A DNA stretch of 64,000 nt from Cyanobacteria bacterium SBLK (GTDB lineage Bacteria > Cyanobacteriota > Cyanobacteriia > Cyanobacteriales > Spirulinaceae). The stretch spans positions 62,001 to 126,000 of the forward strand of contig JAGHZQ010000047.1 in assembly GCA_017746715.1 (NCBI GenBank). The letters are read 5' to 3'. Under the pieces are notes generated by a model. The model worked only from the letters and a program-made list of their open reading frames with translations, was not told the origin of the DNA and made no database searches. A program made the position numbers and the translations under genes. Shown here in pieces: positions 26,574 through 36,162 of the stretch (positions are counted from its first letter, which is position 1; each line of letters opens with the position of its first letter).

Positions 26574-28499
26574 ATGGTTGTTTTCTTGGTGCTATCGATT
26601 CTCGCCCTGAGCGCGATCGCTCCCAAACTGCCCCCCATGCCTTACATGATGGGCTTAATCGCGATGGGGTTGGGATTGGGAATCTTCTCTCAAAACAGCG
26701 AATACTTTGCTTTGGGGACAACCTTAATGGAACTCCCTCCCCAGACTTCCCTTTTGTTACTTCCCCTGCTCGTCGCCTGTCCTGCCTTTCGCTGGGAAGG
26801 CCGCTTGCTGATGCAGTTTCTTTCCCCCATCTTGCTATTGGGCATTGTAGGAGTCTTTTTAGCCGCCGCGATCGCGGGAGGTATTTTTATTGCTTTTGCC
26901 CCACTCACCCTCTCGGGGGCAATCTTATTGGCAATCTTGCTCTCCATTGTTGATTTAACCCCCGCCATTACCCTGTTACATCGAGAAGGCAGTTCCCAAA
27001 GACTGCAAATCTTATGGGGGGGAGAAAGTCTCTTTAACAATGCCACGGCGATCGCTCTATTCGTTCTTTTGGAGGACATTCTCGCTTCGGAAAAATACGG
27101 ACGGGGTATCGGGCAATTTTTCGGAGCTTGGGCTGTCGGCATCCTTCTCGGCAGTATTGCTGGAGGACTGGCCTGTTACGCTCTGCAACGATGGCGAGAG
27201 AGTTTGCTCTTACAGGGAACGATCGCGACGATCGTTCTATATGGTGCGTTTTTTGGCGCAGAAATCCTCCATCCCGGCTCGGAGGCGATCGCCGCCACGA
27301 CCCTAGCAATGGTATTGCGCTGGAACTTAAGCACCCGTTTAAAACAGAAGCATTTTCAGAAATTCGAGAGAGTCGTGCAAGGCACGGGTATCTTCGCTCA
27401 AAGTTGTCTCTTTCTCCTATTGGGTTTAACGCTTGCTCGCTTGCCCCGTCAGGTTTATGGCAGTTCTCGGGTTTGGCTGTGGCTGGCAGGGGCGCTCGCG
27501 TTGGTGGTCTTGGCTCGAGGGGTCGTCGTGTTGGCTCTCATGCCCGTTGCGAACTTTTTACGGGATTCTACACCCTTCTCCTTTTCGGAACAATTGGTGG
27601 GACTGTGGGGGGGAATGCGCGGATCCATTGCCTTTGCCTTGGTCGTGAGTTGGAAAGGTGACGATCGCGATTTTGCCCTTTTCTTAATCTTGGGAGTAAC
27701 TATCGTTCTCGGCCTGCTTTCCGAGGGAACGATGGCACAATTTCTCTATCGCTTGAGATTAACGCCGTCTCCTCTCGCCGTGCCACTCCAAAAAGCAACA
27801 GCAGATCTGGCGGCCAAACGCCAAACCCTCGAAGGATTATTCGATCTCGACGAGATTGAATCCCTCTCCCCTGCTGCAATCGAATGCGTCAAACAGGAAT
27901 ATCGCGAAGAGGTGTATCATGCTGAAGATACCCTCGCGCAACTGTGGACGCGGACGCGCATCGATCCGGAGATCTTTCAGCAAATTCTTTGGTTGCAGGC
28001 ATTAGCCATGGAAGAAACGGGCTATCATCAATTTTATGAAGCAGGCTTGCTCTCGGAGTTGGCTTTCGTTAAATTAAAGTTGCGAATGCACTTAAAGCGA
28101 GATGCCGTGCTGGCAGGATTCATCCCCCCGCCGTTTTATCTCCTTCGCAACGCCGATACCAAAATTCAGCGTTGGTTTGCCCGATTGATTGGCATTATTT
28201 CCTTTAATGCTCAGTTTGCCCCCCAACAAAACGAGCGCGTTTCTACGGCCAAATACGAAGCCGATGGCGCGATCGCCTATACTTGCAAACAGGTTGCTTT
28301 AAATTTTCATCGCTTGGTCGAAGATGGCAATTTTGGTTTGATGGGAGCGAAAAGTTGCGCTAAAGTTTACGAAGAAGACAGTTTGGTGGCTTGGCAGAGT
28401 TTGGACGCGATCGCCGCTCGCAAACCCGATTTTGCCGCTCGCAAGCAACAAGAAGCCATTCGTCGAACCATTCGCTTGCTCGATGAATTTGAATGTTAA
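26574..28499 (+). CDS. CPA1-type cation/proton antiporter with altered TM motifs
   Basis: The 641-residue protein has about 12 membrane segments (residues 1-420) and a soluble C-terminal helical part. The fold and landmarks are those of CPA1 Na+/H+ antiporters: the ESLFN block before TM5 (WGGESLFNNATAIALF, near 150-165), and LWGGMRGSIAFALVV with its conserved Arg near the end of the membrane domain. The ion-binding motifs differ. The usual Thr-Asp-Pro of TM4 is replaced by SIVDLTPA (Asp about residue 127), and the usual Asn-Asp of TM5 is Asn-Asn. The altered motif makes the transported ion uncertain. The start could also be the GTG at 26523, which would add a basic leader; I prefer 26574, where the first membrane helix begins. 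Confidence 0.82.
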   Translation: MVVFLVLSILALSAIAPKLPPMPYMMGLIAMGLGLGIFSQNSEYFALGTTLMELPPQTSLLLLPLLVACPAFRWEGRLLMQFLSPILLLGIVGVFLAAAIAGGIFIAFAPLTLSGAILLAILLSIVDLTPAITLLHREGSSQRLQILWGGESLFNNATAIALFVLLEDILASEKYGRGIGQFFGAWAVGILLGSIAGGLACYALQRWRESLLLQGTIATIVLYGAFFGAEILHPGSEAIAATTLAMVLRWNLSTRLKQKHFQKFERVVQGTGIFAQSCLFLLLGLTLARLPRQVYGSSRVWLWLAGALALVVLARGVVVLALMPVANFLRDSTPFSFSEQLVGLWGGMRGSIAFALVVSWKGDDRDFALFLILGVTIVLGLLSEGTMAQFLYRLRLTPSPLAVPLQKATADLAAKRQTLEGLFDLDEIESLSPAAIECVKQEYREEVYHAEDTLAQLWTRTRIDPEIFQQILWLQALAMEETGYHQFYEAGLLSELAFVKLKLRMHLKRDAVLAGFIPPPFYLLRNADTKIQRWFARLIGIISFNAQFAPQQNERVSTAKYEADGAIAYTCKQVALNFHRLVEDGNFGLMGAKSCAKVYEEDSLVAWQSLDAIAARKPDFAARKQQEAIRRTIRLLDEFEC

Positions 28500-29333
28500 A
28501 GTGGATACCCGATATCCTTGCAAATCATTGAGATAAGTCTTGTACCGATGGAAACGCTAGATTCTTCCCGACCCAAACAATCCCCTTGGCGACGCGCGAT
28601 CGCTCCTACATTACTGCCGATTTTAGTGGCCACGAGCATTATGGGATATTGGTCGTGGCAAAGGGGAAGAAATGACGTTATCGATTTAGCAGACGAACTC
28701 AGCCAACAAATTAACGGACGCATTGAAGCCCGCGTTAAGAGCTATTTAGCGACTTCAGAATTATTTTTAAAAATTAATGCCCTTTCTGCCAGGCGAGAAC
28801 AATTAAATCTGACTGAATTCGAGTCTTTACAACGCTATTTTTGGGAACAAACCCAACTCCATGAAATCGCAATGCGAAAGAATCGGGAGACTTAATCTGG
28901 TCGCCCGTATATATCTTTACCCAACCCCCAATTTTAGGCATTTCACCCGCCATTCCCATTTATGATAGCGAAGGAGAATTGCAAGGGGTCATGGCGATCG
29001 ATCTCACTTTATCGCGACTCGGGGAGTTTTTACGCAGTTTAGAAGTTGGTAGGTCGGGAGAGGCTTTTATTATCGAGCGATCGGGTGAAATCGTTGCCAG
29101 TTCTATTGGTGAATCGCCCTTGCAAGAAACCCCGGAAGGATGGGAACGATTATCCGCCAGTGCCAGTCGAGAGCCGATGATTCAAGCGGCAGTGAATCAT
29201 TTACAAAAGGATAAGAATTTGGCAGCTTTAGAGAGCGATCGCCATATAATCGTCGATCGAGAAGGACATCGGTATTTTGTGAGAATCCAAGCCTTTTATC
29301 ATGAGGGCGGAATTGATTGGTTGGTGACGTTCT

Positions 29334-29363
29334 CTCCCGTTAACCCTTCGGGTCTAACGGGAG
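29334..29363 (-). ncRNA. Right-end hairpin / possible omegaRNA scaffold of the tnpB element
   Basis: CTCCCGTTA pairs with TAACGGGAG, extended by ACCC/GGGT with a single bulged C. It lies three bases from the tnpB stop codon. In IS200/IS605 elements this region forms the end recognised by TnpA and the 3' scaffold of the TnpB guide RNA; the guide would be the host sequence just beyond. RNA production is inferred. Confidence 0.5.
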
Positions 29364-29365
29364 CT

Positions 29366-30634
29366 TCAGAAGAGACTGAGTTGAACCCATTCTTTTCTAG
29401 AAGTTTCTTGCTTCACAGGCTGGCTATCGCCTAAGCCTCCACAAGCAGAGACGATAAGACCCACCGCCTGTAATTCTTCTAATGCCCGATACAAAATGTT
29501 AATCGCGGCATTTTCATCGCGATCCATCGTTAATCCGCACTTCGGGCATTCATGAGTGCGAACCGAGAGAGTTTTCGGGACTTTCGTACCACAACCACTA
29601 CAATCTTGAGATGTACCATGAGGATTGACCTTTACTACTCGAACACCGCATTTGACTGCCACTGCCTCCAAGATAGTAATGAATTGTCCCCATGCTGCAT
29701 CAAGAATGCTTTTAGACAGTCGTGTTCTTGCCAGTCCTTTTATGTTTAAATCTTCAACCGAAATTAAGTCATAACACCTCGTTAACCAGTTGGCTATTTT
29801 GTATTGAAAATCTTTCCGTTGTCGCTGAATTCTTTGATGAATCAGAGCAATTTTATTCTGTTGTTTTTGATAGTTGTTTGAACCTTTTTTCTTATTCTTT
29901 AATCTCCTTTGCTGACGTGCTAAATGATTTTGTGCCTTACGATAGGTTTGTTGAATGGGAATGGTTTCACCCTCAGATGTGGTCAAGAATTCCTTCAAAC
30001 CCACATCAATGCCTACTGCTGTTTTGATTTTGTCTAACGGTAGAGGTTCGGGAACTTTTTCATCTTTCGCCGTCAAACAAACATAATAACCATCTGCTTT
30101 TTTAACAATTGATGCAGTTTTCAGTTCAAAACCTTCGGGAATGGGACGATGAACGATAACCGGAATTATTCCCAATCGCGTTGTTATTAGGTTTTTCCCG
30201 TCAAATTTAATCGTAGCTTTTGGATGATTAACCCGTGAAAACTCAAACGATCTCAACTGTCCTGTTTTCTTAAACTTGGGTCGCCCTCCTCTCTTTCCTT
30301 TCTTATCTGGAATTCTCCATCTCTTCCATGCCTTATCCAATCTTTGTAGATTGATTTGTTGCACTTCCGAGTAAATTTCCTTGTAATCGGGAAAAAGAAC
30401 TTTTGTTTCTTTAAGTGCGGATTGCTGAGTGTAGTAATTAACGGGTTCTGGGATTTCACCAATTGATTCTGAAACTAGACTACACCGATCTACTTGAGAA
30501 CGAGTTTTTCTCAAATAGTCATATCGTTGACCCAAGGCATAATTCCAATGACGACGCAAAAGTTCGAGCCAATCGTCAATCTTTTCTGCCTGTTCTCGGG
30601 TAGGTTGAATTCGGTAGCAGTAGGTTAAAATCAT
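29366..30634 (-). CDS. tnpB: RNA-guided endonuclease TnpB
   Basis: The 422-residue protein is complete. The N-terminal part is helical with the WED-like start ILTYCYRIQPTREQ. The RuvC catalytic residues appear intact: Asp210 in AVGIDVG, Glu294 in ISVEDLN and the final Asp in MDRDENAA (371/373). A zinc finger is formed by C345/C348 (CSGC) and C363/C366 (CPKC). TnpB cuts DNA next to a short target motif under direction of the omegaRNA from the element's right end, which helps the element persist at its donor site. It lies opposite to the sensor gene it interrupts. No TnpA is nearby. Confidence 0.93.
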   Translation of the reverse strand: MILTYCYRIQPTREQAEKIDDWLELLRRHWNYALGQRYDYLRKTRSQVDRCSLVSESIGEIPEPVNYYTQQSALKETKVLFPDYKEIYSEVQQINLQRLDKAWKRWRIPDKKGKRGGRPKFKKTGQLRSFEFSRVNHPKATIKFDGKNLITTRLGIIPVIVHRPIPEGFELKTASIVKKADGYYVCLTAKDEKVPEPLPLDKIKTAVGIDVGLKEFLTTSEGETIPIQQTYRKAQNHLARQQRRLKNKKKGSNNYQKQQNKIALIHQRIQRQRKDFQYKIANWLTRCYDLISVEDLNIKGLARTRLSKSILDAAWGQFITILEAVAVKCGVRVVKVNPHGTSQDCSGCGTKVPKTLSVRTHECPKCGLTMDRDENAAINILYRALEELQAVGLIVSACGGLGDSQPVKQETSRKEWVQLSLF

Positions 30635-30730
30635 AGTTAAATAATACCTGAAAACTTAATAACAATCAATCCAGATATTGATAAAAACAATAATTTTTTA
30701 AGGACTCCTTTCAGTCGGTTTCTTTTGTTG

Positions 30731-30785
30731 GTCGCGATTCCCCTCACCGCTAACCTTTCAGGTCTAGCGGGAGACCCCTCGCGAC
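30731..30785 (-). repeat. Left-end hairpin of the tnpB element
   Basis: GTCGCGA (30731-30737) and TCGCGAC (30779-30785) form an outer stem. CCGCTAACC and GGT-C-TAGCGG form an inner stem with the same bulged C as the right-end hairpin. This placement fits the 5' end of an IS605-type element. Confidence 0.65.
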
Positions 30786-31009
30786 ATTTAGTTGGGGGTT
30801 ATTCTTCCCGAAGCGGATTTTAGTCCGAAAATTGCAGCCAATACTCGCATGACGCTTTTGGTTTGTTTTTTAGCTTCTATTTTGGCCGTACTTTCTAGTT
30901 TAGTTGCGTCTCATTTCTTAAAAGATTGAATCTAGGAGAGAATGGGATTGAACGGACTTGTTTTAAGCGTCTTTCTTTTTTTTCAGTAAAGCACGTATCA
31001 TGCGTTCTT

Positions 31010-34000
31010 TTAATGGCTTAAAATGGTTTGAATTTTCGTGACGAGTTCTTTTAATCGTACGGGCTTACTGAGATAATCCCTAGCACCTGCGGCCAAACAT
31101 CTTTCTCGATCGCTTTCCATCGCTAAAGCCGTTAGGGCAATGATAGGAGTCGCTGCCAATTCCGGATTTTCGCGAATGCGCCGAATCGCCTCGAACCCGT
31201 CAATCTCGGGCATTTGAATATCCATTAAAATAAGATCGGGATGTTGAGATTGCGCTTGCTCGATTGCCTCTCGACCATTGCGAGCCCGTATAATTTCGTA
31301 TCCCTTGGCCTTCAAGTAGCTGGACATGGTTTCAATGTTAGCCAGATTATCTTCAGCGAGAAGAATGCGCTGATGGGTAGGGAGGGGTTTAGACAAGGGA
31401 ATATACGAAGAAGAGGCAATCTCGGGCTTGGCCGATAACATCAATCCCTCGCTACAAGGCAAGATAAACCAAAAGCAACTGCCATACCCCTCGCGACTGC
31501 TTACGCCCACCTTACCCCCGTGCATTTCGACAATTCGTTTCACCAGAGATAGCCCCAAACCCGTTCCGGAATATTGACGATTGAGGGCGCTATCGATTTG
31601 AACGAAGGGTTGGAAGAGTTTGTCCGCATTTTCCGGGTTGATGCCAATGCCAGTGTCAAGGACGGCAAATTTCATCCAAGGGATTTGGCCTTCCCCGCAG
31701 GGGATAGCTCGGATATCCCGTTCTGTTTGGGTTTCTAGAGCAACTTCAAGGGTAATGGAACCTCCTTGTGACGTAAATTTAACGGCGTTATTAAGTAAGT
31801 TAATCAACACTTGCCGGATGCGTCGCTCGTCCAACATCATTGCTGGCAAATAGGGAGAAACTCGCGACTCGAGCTGCAGGTTTTTCCGATAAGCCTGTTG
31901 CTTAACAAAAGCCAGACTGGCTTTGCAAAGTTCTGGGATACTTGTGGGAGCGCACTCCAACTGCACCCGACCCGAGCCTATCTTGGCCAGATCGAGAATG
32001 TCGCCAATCAATTCGAGAAGATGGGAAGCGCTTTGAAAAATGGTTTGCAAGTTGCAATGCTGGCGTTCGTTTAGCGTTCCGTGAATTTCTTCTTGCAGGG
32101 CCTCGGTCATGCCCAAAATAGAGTTCAGGGGAGTGCGGAGTTCGTGGCTCGTATTGGCTAGAAATTCATCCTTGAGGCGGGTCGCTCGGGCGAGGTCCTC
32201 GTTGGCCCGCAACAGTTCGGCTTCAGCCGCTTTGCGATCGCTGATATTCTGGCAGACGCAAATCAGGAGATTATCTGCCGAACGGGTCAAGGAAACCTGC
32301 TGGAGAAAGGTCGTCCCATCTTTGCGGATGCCGATGGTCTCTCCCTGCCAAGAGTGTTGTTGTTGTAGAGTGGGAAAGATTTCCCCTCTAAATCGCTCTC
32401 GTTCTTCCCGAGAGTACAACACTTCCCAACTACGACCGAGCAATTCTTCCGCCCTCTCGTAGCCGAACATCTTGACATGAGAGGAATTGATGTATTGATA
32501 GCGCTCGTTTTGCAGAATGCCGATCCCGTCGATCGCGGCTTCAATAGCAGCTAACTGGCGTTGCAGGATCAGTTCGGCATTCCGACGCTCGGTAATGTCT
32601 CGATACGTTCCCAGAACCCCGATCGTCTCTCCTGCAAGATTGCGGAGAGGCAATTTGTTGGTTTCCAGCCAAACGATCTTCCCATCTTGTTGGTGCTGGG
32701 TTTCGATAATGCCGAGTTTTGCCTCGCCAGACTCCATAACGGCGCGATCGTCGGCGCGATAGGCTTCGGCTTCGGTATTTCCCCAAGGCAAGTCGAAATC
32801 GTTTTTGCCGATCGAATCTTCGAGGGAAGACAAACCCGCATCGCCGAGAAATTGGCGGTTTGCACCGAGATAATTGGAGAAGCGGTCTTTCCAAAAAACC
32901 GAAAGCGGGACGGTATCCAGCACGGTTTGCAGAAACTGCTTGGATTCGTCCAACTCCTTCTCGGCTTGCTTTCGCTGAGTGATATCGCGAAAGATGCCTC
33001 GGGTAGCGATCGCTTGTCCGTTTTCGATCTGAGCGTTAACATTGCCTTCGACGACGATCTCCCGGCCATCTTGGGTGAGAAAGCGAATTTCGATATCCAA
33101 GCGAGGGGTTCCCGTGAAGAGTTGCTGCATTGACTCTTCATAGCGATTCAGATCCTCCGGATGGAGAATATCAAAGATCGCCATTGCCTCGCGATCGGCA
33201 ACGTCGTACCCCAAAGTTTCCTGCCAAGCGCGATTAACAAAGAGAATACGTCCGTCTGGCGCCATGCTTTGGATCAGATCGGTCGCATTATCGAACAGGT
33301 CTCGGAGTTGAGCCTCCCGTTCTCGCAGATCTCGGGTGCGCTGTGCGACTCGTTCTTCTAATTCTTGGTTGAGTTGGTAAAGCTGCGCGAGGAGGGTTTT
33401 GCGTTCGAGTTCCGCCCCCGCCCGGGCGGCAAAGATTTGCAGAACTTGTCGGGCTGCGTCCCGCTTATTGGGGGGCATGGGTTCTGTATCCAAAATGCAG
33501 ATACTGCCGATAGTCTCGCCGCGATCGTTTTTCAGGGCAAAGCCCGAGTAACTCTCTGCCTCCATGGCAACCAAATCGAGATCCTCGGGAAAAAACTGTC
33601 GAACGAGGCGATCGCAGTGGTATTCTCCCTGCTGTAAAGTTGGTTCGCAAGGAGTGCGGGCGGGATGATAGGCAACGAGGGGCTGCATCTCTCCCCCAGC
33701 CGAAAATGCCAGAGGGTGGATGCGATCGCCAATCAGTTCTGCCACGACCGCATAGCGAACTTGCAGGGCTGCGGAGAGATGGCGCACTAAATTCGGAAAA
33801 AATTCCTCCCCCGTAACGGCTGCCGTTCCTTCCATCACTTGACGGAGAGCGGTTTCGGCGCGATCTCGCCGAATTTCTGCTTCCTTCTGTCCGGTAATAT
33901 CCTGCACCGTCCCTCGAGCCAGCAAGGGCATCCCCCGATCGTCGTAACGAGTTTCGCCTCGTTCGCGAACGTGCTTGATCCGACCGTCGGGCATTTGCAG

Positions 34001-35515
34001 CCGATGTACCAAATCGTAGGGGCGAGGATTGTGCAAGTGATTCTTATAAGCGGCATCCACTCTCGAGCGATCGTCGGGATGCACCAAATTTAAAAAGGCT
34101 TCGTAGGATGCGCCAAACTTCTGGGGATCGATTTCAAAGATGCGAAAGATTTCCTCAGACCAATACAGGGTATTTTGCCGCACATTCAGTTCCCAATTCC
34201 CGAGATGAGCAATTCGTTGCGCTTCTTGAAGTCGCCGACCGGTTAGTTGGAGTTGGATTTCGGCTTGTTTGCGTTCGGTAATATCGCGAACGATAACCAG
34301 TACCTCCATCTCGTTAATCGCAATAATCCGAGTTTCTTGCCAACATTGCCGACCGTTAACCTCAATTTCAAAGTCATAAATTTGCACTTCGCCGGTTTCC
34401 AAGGCTTGGCGTGCATAAATCATGCGCTGTCGGGCAAGCTCTAACGGCAGCAGGTCGCAAACGTTAACGCCAATGCAAGCGAGAGCGGGATTGATAAATT
34501 GTACTTCCTCCGATAGAACTAAATCGAGATAATTACCCTTGGCATCCTGGCGGATCATCAGATCCGGAATCACTTCCACCAGAGCGCGATAGCGACTTTC
34601 GCTGGTTTGCAGCGCTTGTTGAGCCTGTAATTGTTCTTGATTTTTCTGTTGTAAGGTCGCGATCGCGACCTCGAGTTGTCTCGTGCGATCGAGAACTTTT
34701 TGTTCGAGGTTTTGTCGAGCCTCTCGCAAGGAGCGTTCTATTTTTTTAAGTGCGGAAATATTGCGTAGGACTCCTACCCAAACGGGCTGACAGCCATCTT
34801 CAAGAATGGACTCCGACAGCAACATGGGGATATCCAAGCCATTCTTGTCTTGCAACGCAATTTCGACATCGATCGCGCAATTCTCCAATCGTAAGGCATA
34901 TGCCCGACCGGGATCGATCGCCATCCGATGGGCGAGTACTGGCTGGCCCAAGATATCAATCGGCAAGCCGATAACGCCCTCGGGATTGACCCCTAGCAGC
35001 CGACCCAAGGCATCGTTGATAAAGCGCAAGCGTCCTTCGCGATCGACGATATAAATGCAATCGGTGACGCTTTGCATGGCATGAGCGAGCATTTGCAATC
35101 GTTCTCCAGCGCGATGCCGTTCTAGGGCTTTGCGTACGGTAATGGGGAGAATTTTGAGGTAATGGCGATCGCGATCCTTAATCAGATATTCGGTGGCCCC
35201 TTGCTTCATGAGGTTGGCGGCAATCGCCTCATCTCCGCTACCGGTCGCGATAATAAATGGACAGCCTTGAGTTTGCAGGATTGGAAATAGTTCGCTTCCA
35301 TAGCCATCCCCCAAATTGTAGTCTAGGATAGCTAAATCGAAGGTCTGTCGATCGAGAATGCAGGAGGCATCGTTGAGAGATTGTGCCAAGGTATAGTCAT
35401 AAGGTAATTCGTGGTGAGTGACGTAGCGGGCAAATGCCATGCGATCGACAGCATCATCCTCGGCAAGCAGTATTCTAATGGGAGCGAGATTAAATTCGGA
35501 CGGATGGAGAATCAT
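31010..35515 (-). CDS. Hybrid histidine kinase: REC-PAS(n)-GAF-PAS-HisKA-HATPase-REC
   Basis: The product is 1501 residues with no membrane segment. An N-terminal receiver has Asp65 (LAILDYNLGDG) and TGSGDEAIA. Three PAS regions follow (MQSVTDCIYIVDREGRL, VEVIPDLMI, and a PAS_3 with HLGNWELN and LVHPDDRSR), then a GAF domain (RYAVVAELIG, GETIGSICILD). Three more PAS domains come next, including LFDNATDLIQSMAPDGRILF and VPLSVFWKDRFSNYLGANRQ. HisKA has His1124 (NTSHELRTPLN). HATPase_c has DTGIGINPENADKLFQPF and GTGLGLSLVKRIV. The C-terminal receiver has Asp1432 ([13 protein letters not shown]). I chose the ATG at 35515, at the start of receiver-like sequence; the frame extends to 35644. An input receiver combined with an output receiver suggests an intermediate in a phosphorelay. 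Confidence 0.9.
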   Translation of the reverse strand: MILHPSEFNLAPIRILLAEDDAVDRMAFARYVTHHELPYDYTLAQSLNDASCILDRQTFDLAILDYNLGDGYGSELFPILQTQGCPFIIATGSGDEAIAANLMKQGATEYLIKDRDRHYLKILPITVRKALERHRAGERLQMLAHAMQSVTDCIYIVDREGRLRFINDALGRLLGVNPEGVIGLPIDILGQPVLAHRMAIDPGRAYALRLENCAIDVEIALQDKNGLDIPMLLSESILEDGCQPVWVGVLRNISALKKIERSLREARQNLEQKVLDRTRQLEVAIATLQQKNQEQLQAQQALQTSESRYRALVEVIPDLMIRQDAKGNYLDLVLSEEVQFINPALACIGVNVCDLLPLELARQRMIYARQALETGEVQIYDFEIEVNGRQCWQETRIIAINEMEVLVIVRDITERKQAEIQLQLTGRRLQEAQRIAHLGNWELNVRQNTLYWSEEIFRIFEIDPQKFGASYEAFLNLVHPDDRSRVDAAYKNHLHNPRPYDLVHRLQMPDGRIKHVRERGETRYDDRGMPLLARGTVQDITGQKEAEIRRDRAETALRQVMEGTAAVTGEEFFPNLVRHLSAALQVRYAVVAELIGDRIHPLAFSAGGEMQPLVAYHPARTPCEPTLQQGEYHCDRLVRQFFPEDLDLVAMEAESYSGFALKNDRGETIGSICILDTEPMPPNKRDAARQVLQIFAARAGAELERKTLLAQLYQLNQELEERVAQRTRDLREREAQLRDLFDNATDLIQSMAPDGRILFVNRAWQETLGYDVADREAMAIFDILHPEDLNRYEESMQQLFTGTPRLDIEIRFLTQDGREIVVEGNVNAQIENGQAIATRGIFRDITQRKQAEKELDESKQFLQTVLDTVPLSVFWKDRFSNYLGANRQFLGDAGLSSLEDSIGKNDFDLPWGNTEAEAYRADDRAVMESGEAKLGIIETQHQQDGKIVWLETNKLPLRNLAGETIGVLGTYRDITERRNAELILQRQLAAIEAAIDGIGILQNERYQYINSSHVKMFGYERAEELLGRSWEVLYSREERERFRGEIFPTLQQQHSWQGETIGIRKDGTTFLQQVSLTRSADNLLICVCQNISDRKAAEAELLRANEDLARATRLKDEFLANTSHELRTPLNSILGMTEALQEEIHGTLNERQHCNLQTIFQSASHLLELIGDILDLAKIGSGRVQLECAPTSIPELCKASLAFVKQQAYRKNLQLESRVSPYLPAMMLDERRIRQVLINLLNNAVKFTSQGGSITLEVALETQTERDIRAIPCGEGQIPWMKFAVLDTGIGINPENADKLFQPFVQIDSALNRQYSGTGLGLSLVKRIVEMHGGKVGVSSREGYGSCFWFILPCSEGLMLSAKPEIASSSYIPLSKPLPTHQRILLAEDNLANIETMSSYLKAKGYEIIRARNGREAIEQAQSQHPDLILMDIQMPEIDGFEAIRRIRENPELAATPIIALTALAMESDRERCLAAGARDYLSKPVRLKELVTKIQTILSH

Positions 35516-35612
35516 TGTTCTTAAGAGCTGATATTGCTGCTTGCATTGATGTGCCAATATCGAAGAATTACCCGCAATTTTTCCACAAATTCTGGATCTT
35601 CGTTTCATCACA

Positions 35613-36013
35613 TCACTGGCTAAACCTAGATCGTAGCTTGCCAATCGGTCTGACTGATTCGCAGGAGGTGATTAAAATAACTGTGGGAACTTTACGCTAA
35701 TAGGATCGGCTTTAACGATCGCGCAAAATTCGCTTCCGTTCATTCGGGGAATGTTAATCTCCAAGAGCATGAGACTGGGAGTGAGAGTGGGAAAATCTTC
35801 TAAAAAAGTCGGGCAGTTTCGCCAGTCTGCGAGATATCTTCTTCTACAATCGGCCAGTATGGGGGAATTATCTGCAAATCGGCTGTCGGTTGCGGTATCG
35901 GGAATGACGAAGCGGGCAACTTCTATCACGACGCGATCGCACTCCGATATGCAATCGCGAGATAGTGCCGCCAGCCATTTTTCTTCATTGGGAGCAAGAG
36001 TCTGTACGAGCAT
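35613..36013 (-). pseudogene. Frameshifted response-regulator receiver remnant
   Basis: From the ATG at 36013, one frame gives 113 residues ending in the centre of a receiver domain: LMLLEINIPRMNGSEF, then CAIVKADPIS and a stop at 35672. Another frame continues the domain without a gap as VPTVILITSCESVRPIG, with a stop at 35613. A one-base shift within GTAAAGTTCCC explains this. The Rcp1-like spacing (LLDLNLPRxxG, KADP, VPVVxLTTS) is clear, but the phospho-acceptor Asp is Glu here (LLEINIP) and the last conserved part is lost. It sits just upstream of the hybrid kinase, in the same direction, and may be a former partner. Confidence 0.72.
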
Positions 36014-36162
36014 GATAGCAATGATGGAGAAAAATGCCTTCTCGAAAAAGAAAAGTCACCCTATCTCCGATAAGAAGTCTTACCTTAATTTTCGGATAAG
36101 AAGCCTGACCTCATTGCGATCGCGATCGCCGAATGTAACAATTCAGACAATCTCGAGAGCGT

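Larger units (their letters stand above)
29330..30792 (-). mobile_element. IS200/IS605-type element with solo tnpB
   Basis: The borders are estimated from where the host reading frame (…DWLVT / GVILPEADF…) breaks and resumes. Both ends hold hairpins of the same design: 29334-29363 at the 3' side of tnpB and 30731-30785 at its 5' side. Each reads CG(T/C)TA-ACC…GGT-C-TA(A/G)CG, with the same bulged C. There are no inverted terminal repeats and no tnpA, so movement would need a Y1 transposase supplied from elsewhere. Confidence 0.75.
28548..30929 (+). pseudogene. Broken Cache-type sensor gene, deleted and interrupted by a tnpB element
   Basis: Three in-order pieces form one gene. Piece 1 (28548-28895) has an N-terminal membrane helix and QRYFWEQTQLHEIA. 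Piece 2 resumes in another frame at about 28898 with WSPVYIFTQPPILGISPAIP, then YDSEGELQGVMAIDLTLS, up to DWLVT. Piece 3, right of the tnpB element, continues GVILPEADFSPKIAANTR, a second membrane helix, then a stop at 30929. This is a periplasmic dCache-like sensor region as in cyanobacterial cyclases and kinases. About 80 residues expected between pieces 1 and 2, including the RPWY-type motif, are missing, and no output domain follows the second helix. The gene was therefore dead or truncated independently of the insertion. Confidence 0.78.

Noticed and set aside
27034..27661. Several long frames on both strands inside the antiporter gene
   Set aside because: They are shadows of a G/C-rich membrane-protein gene; translations have no hydrophobic pattern or domains.
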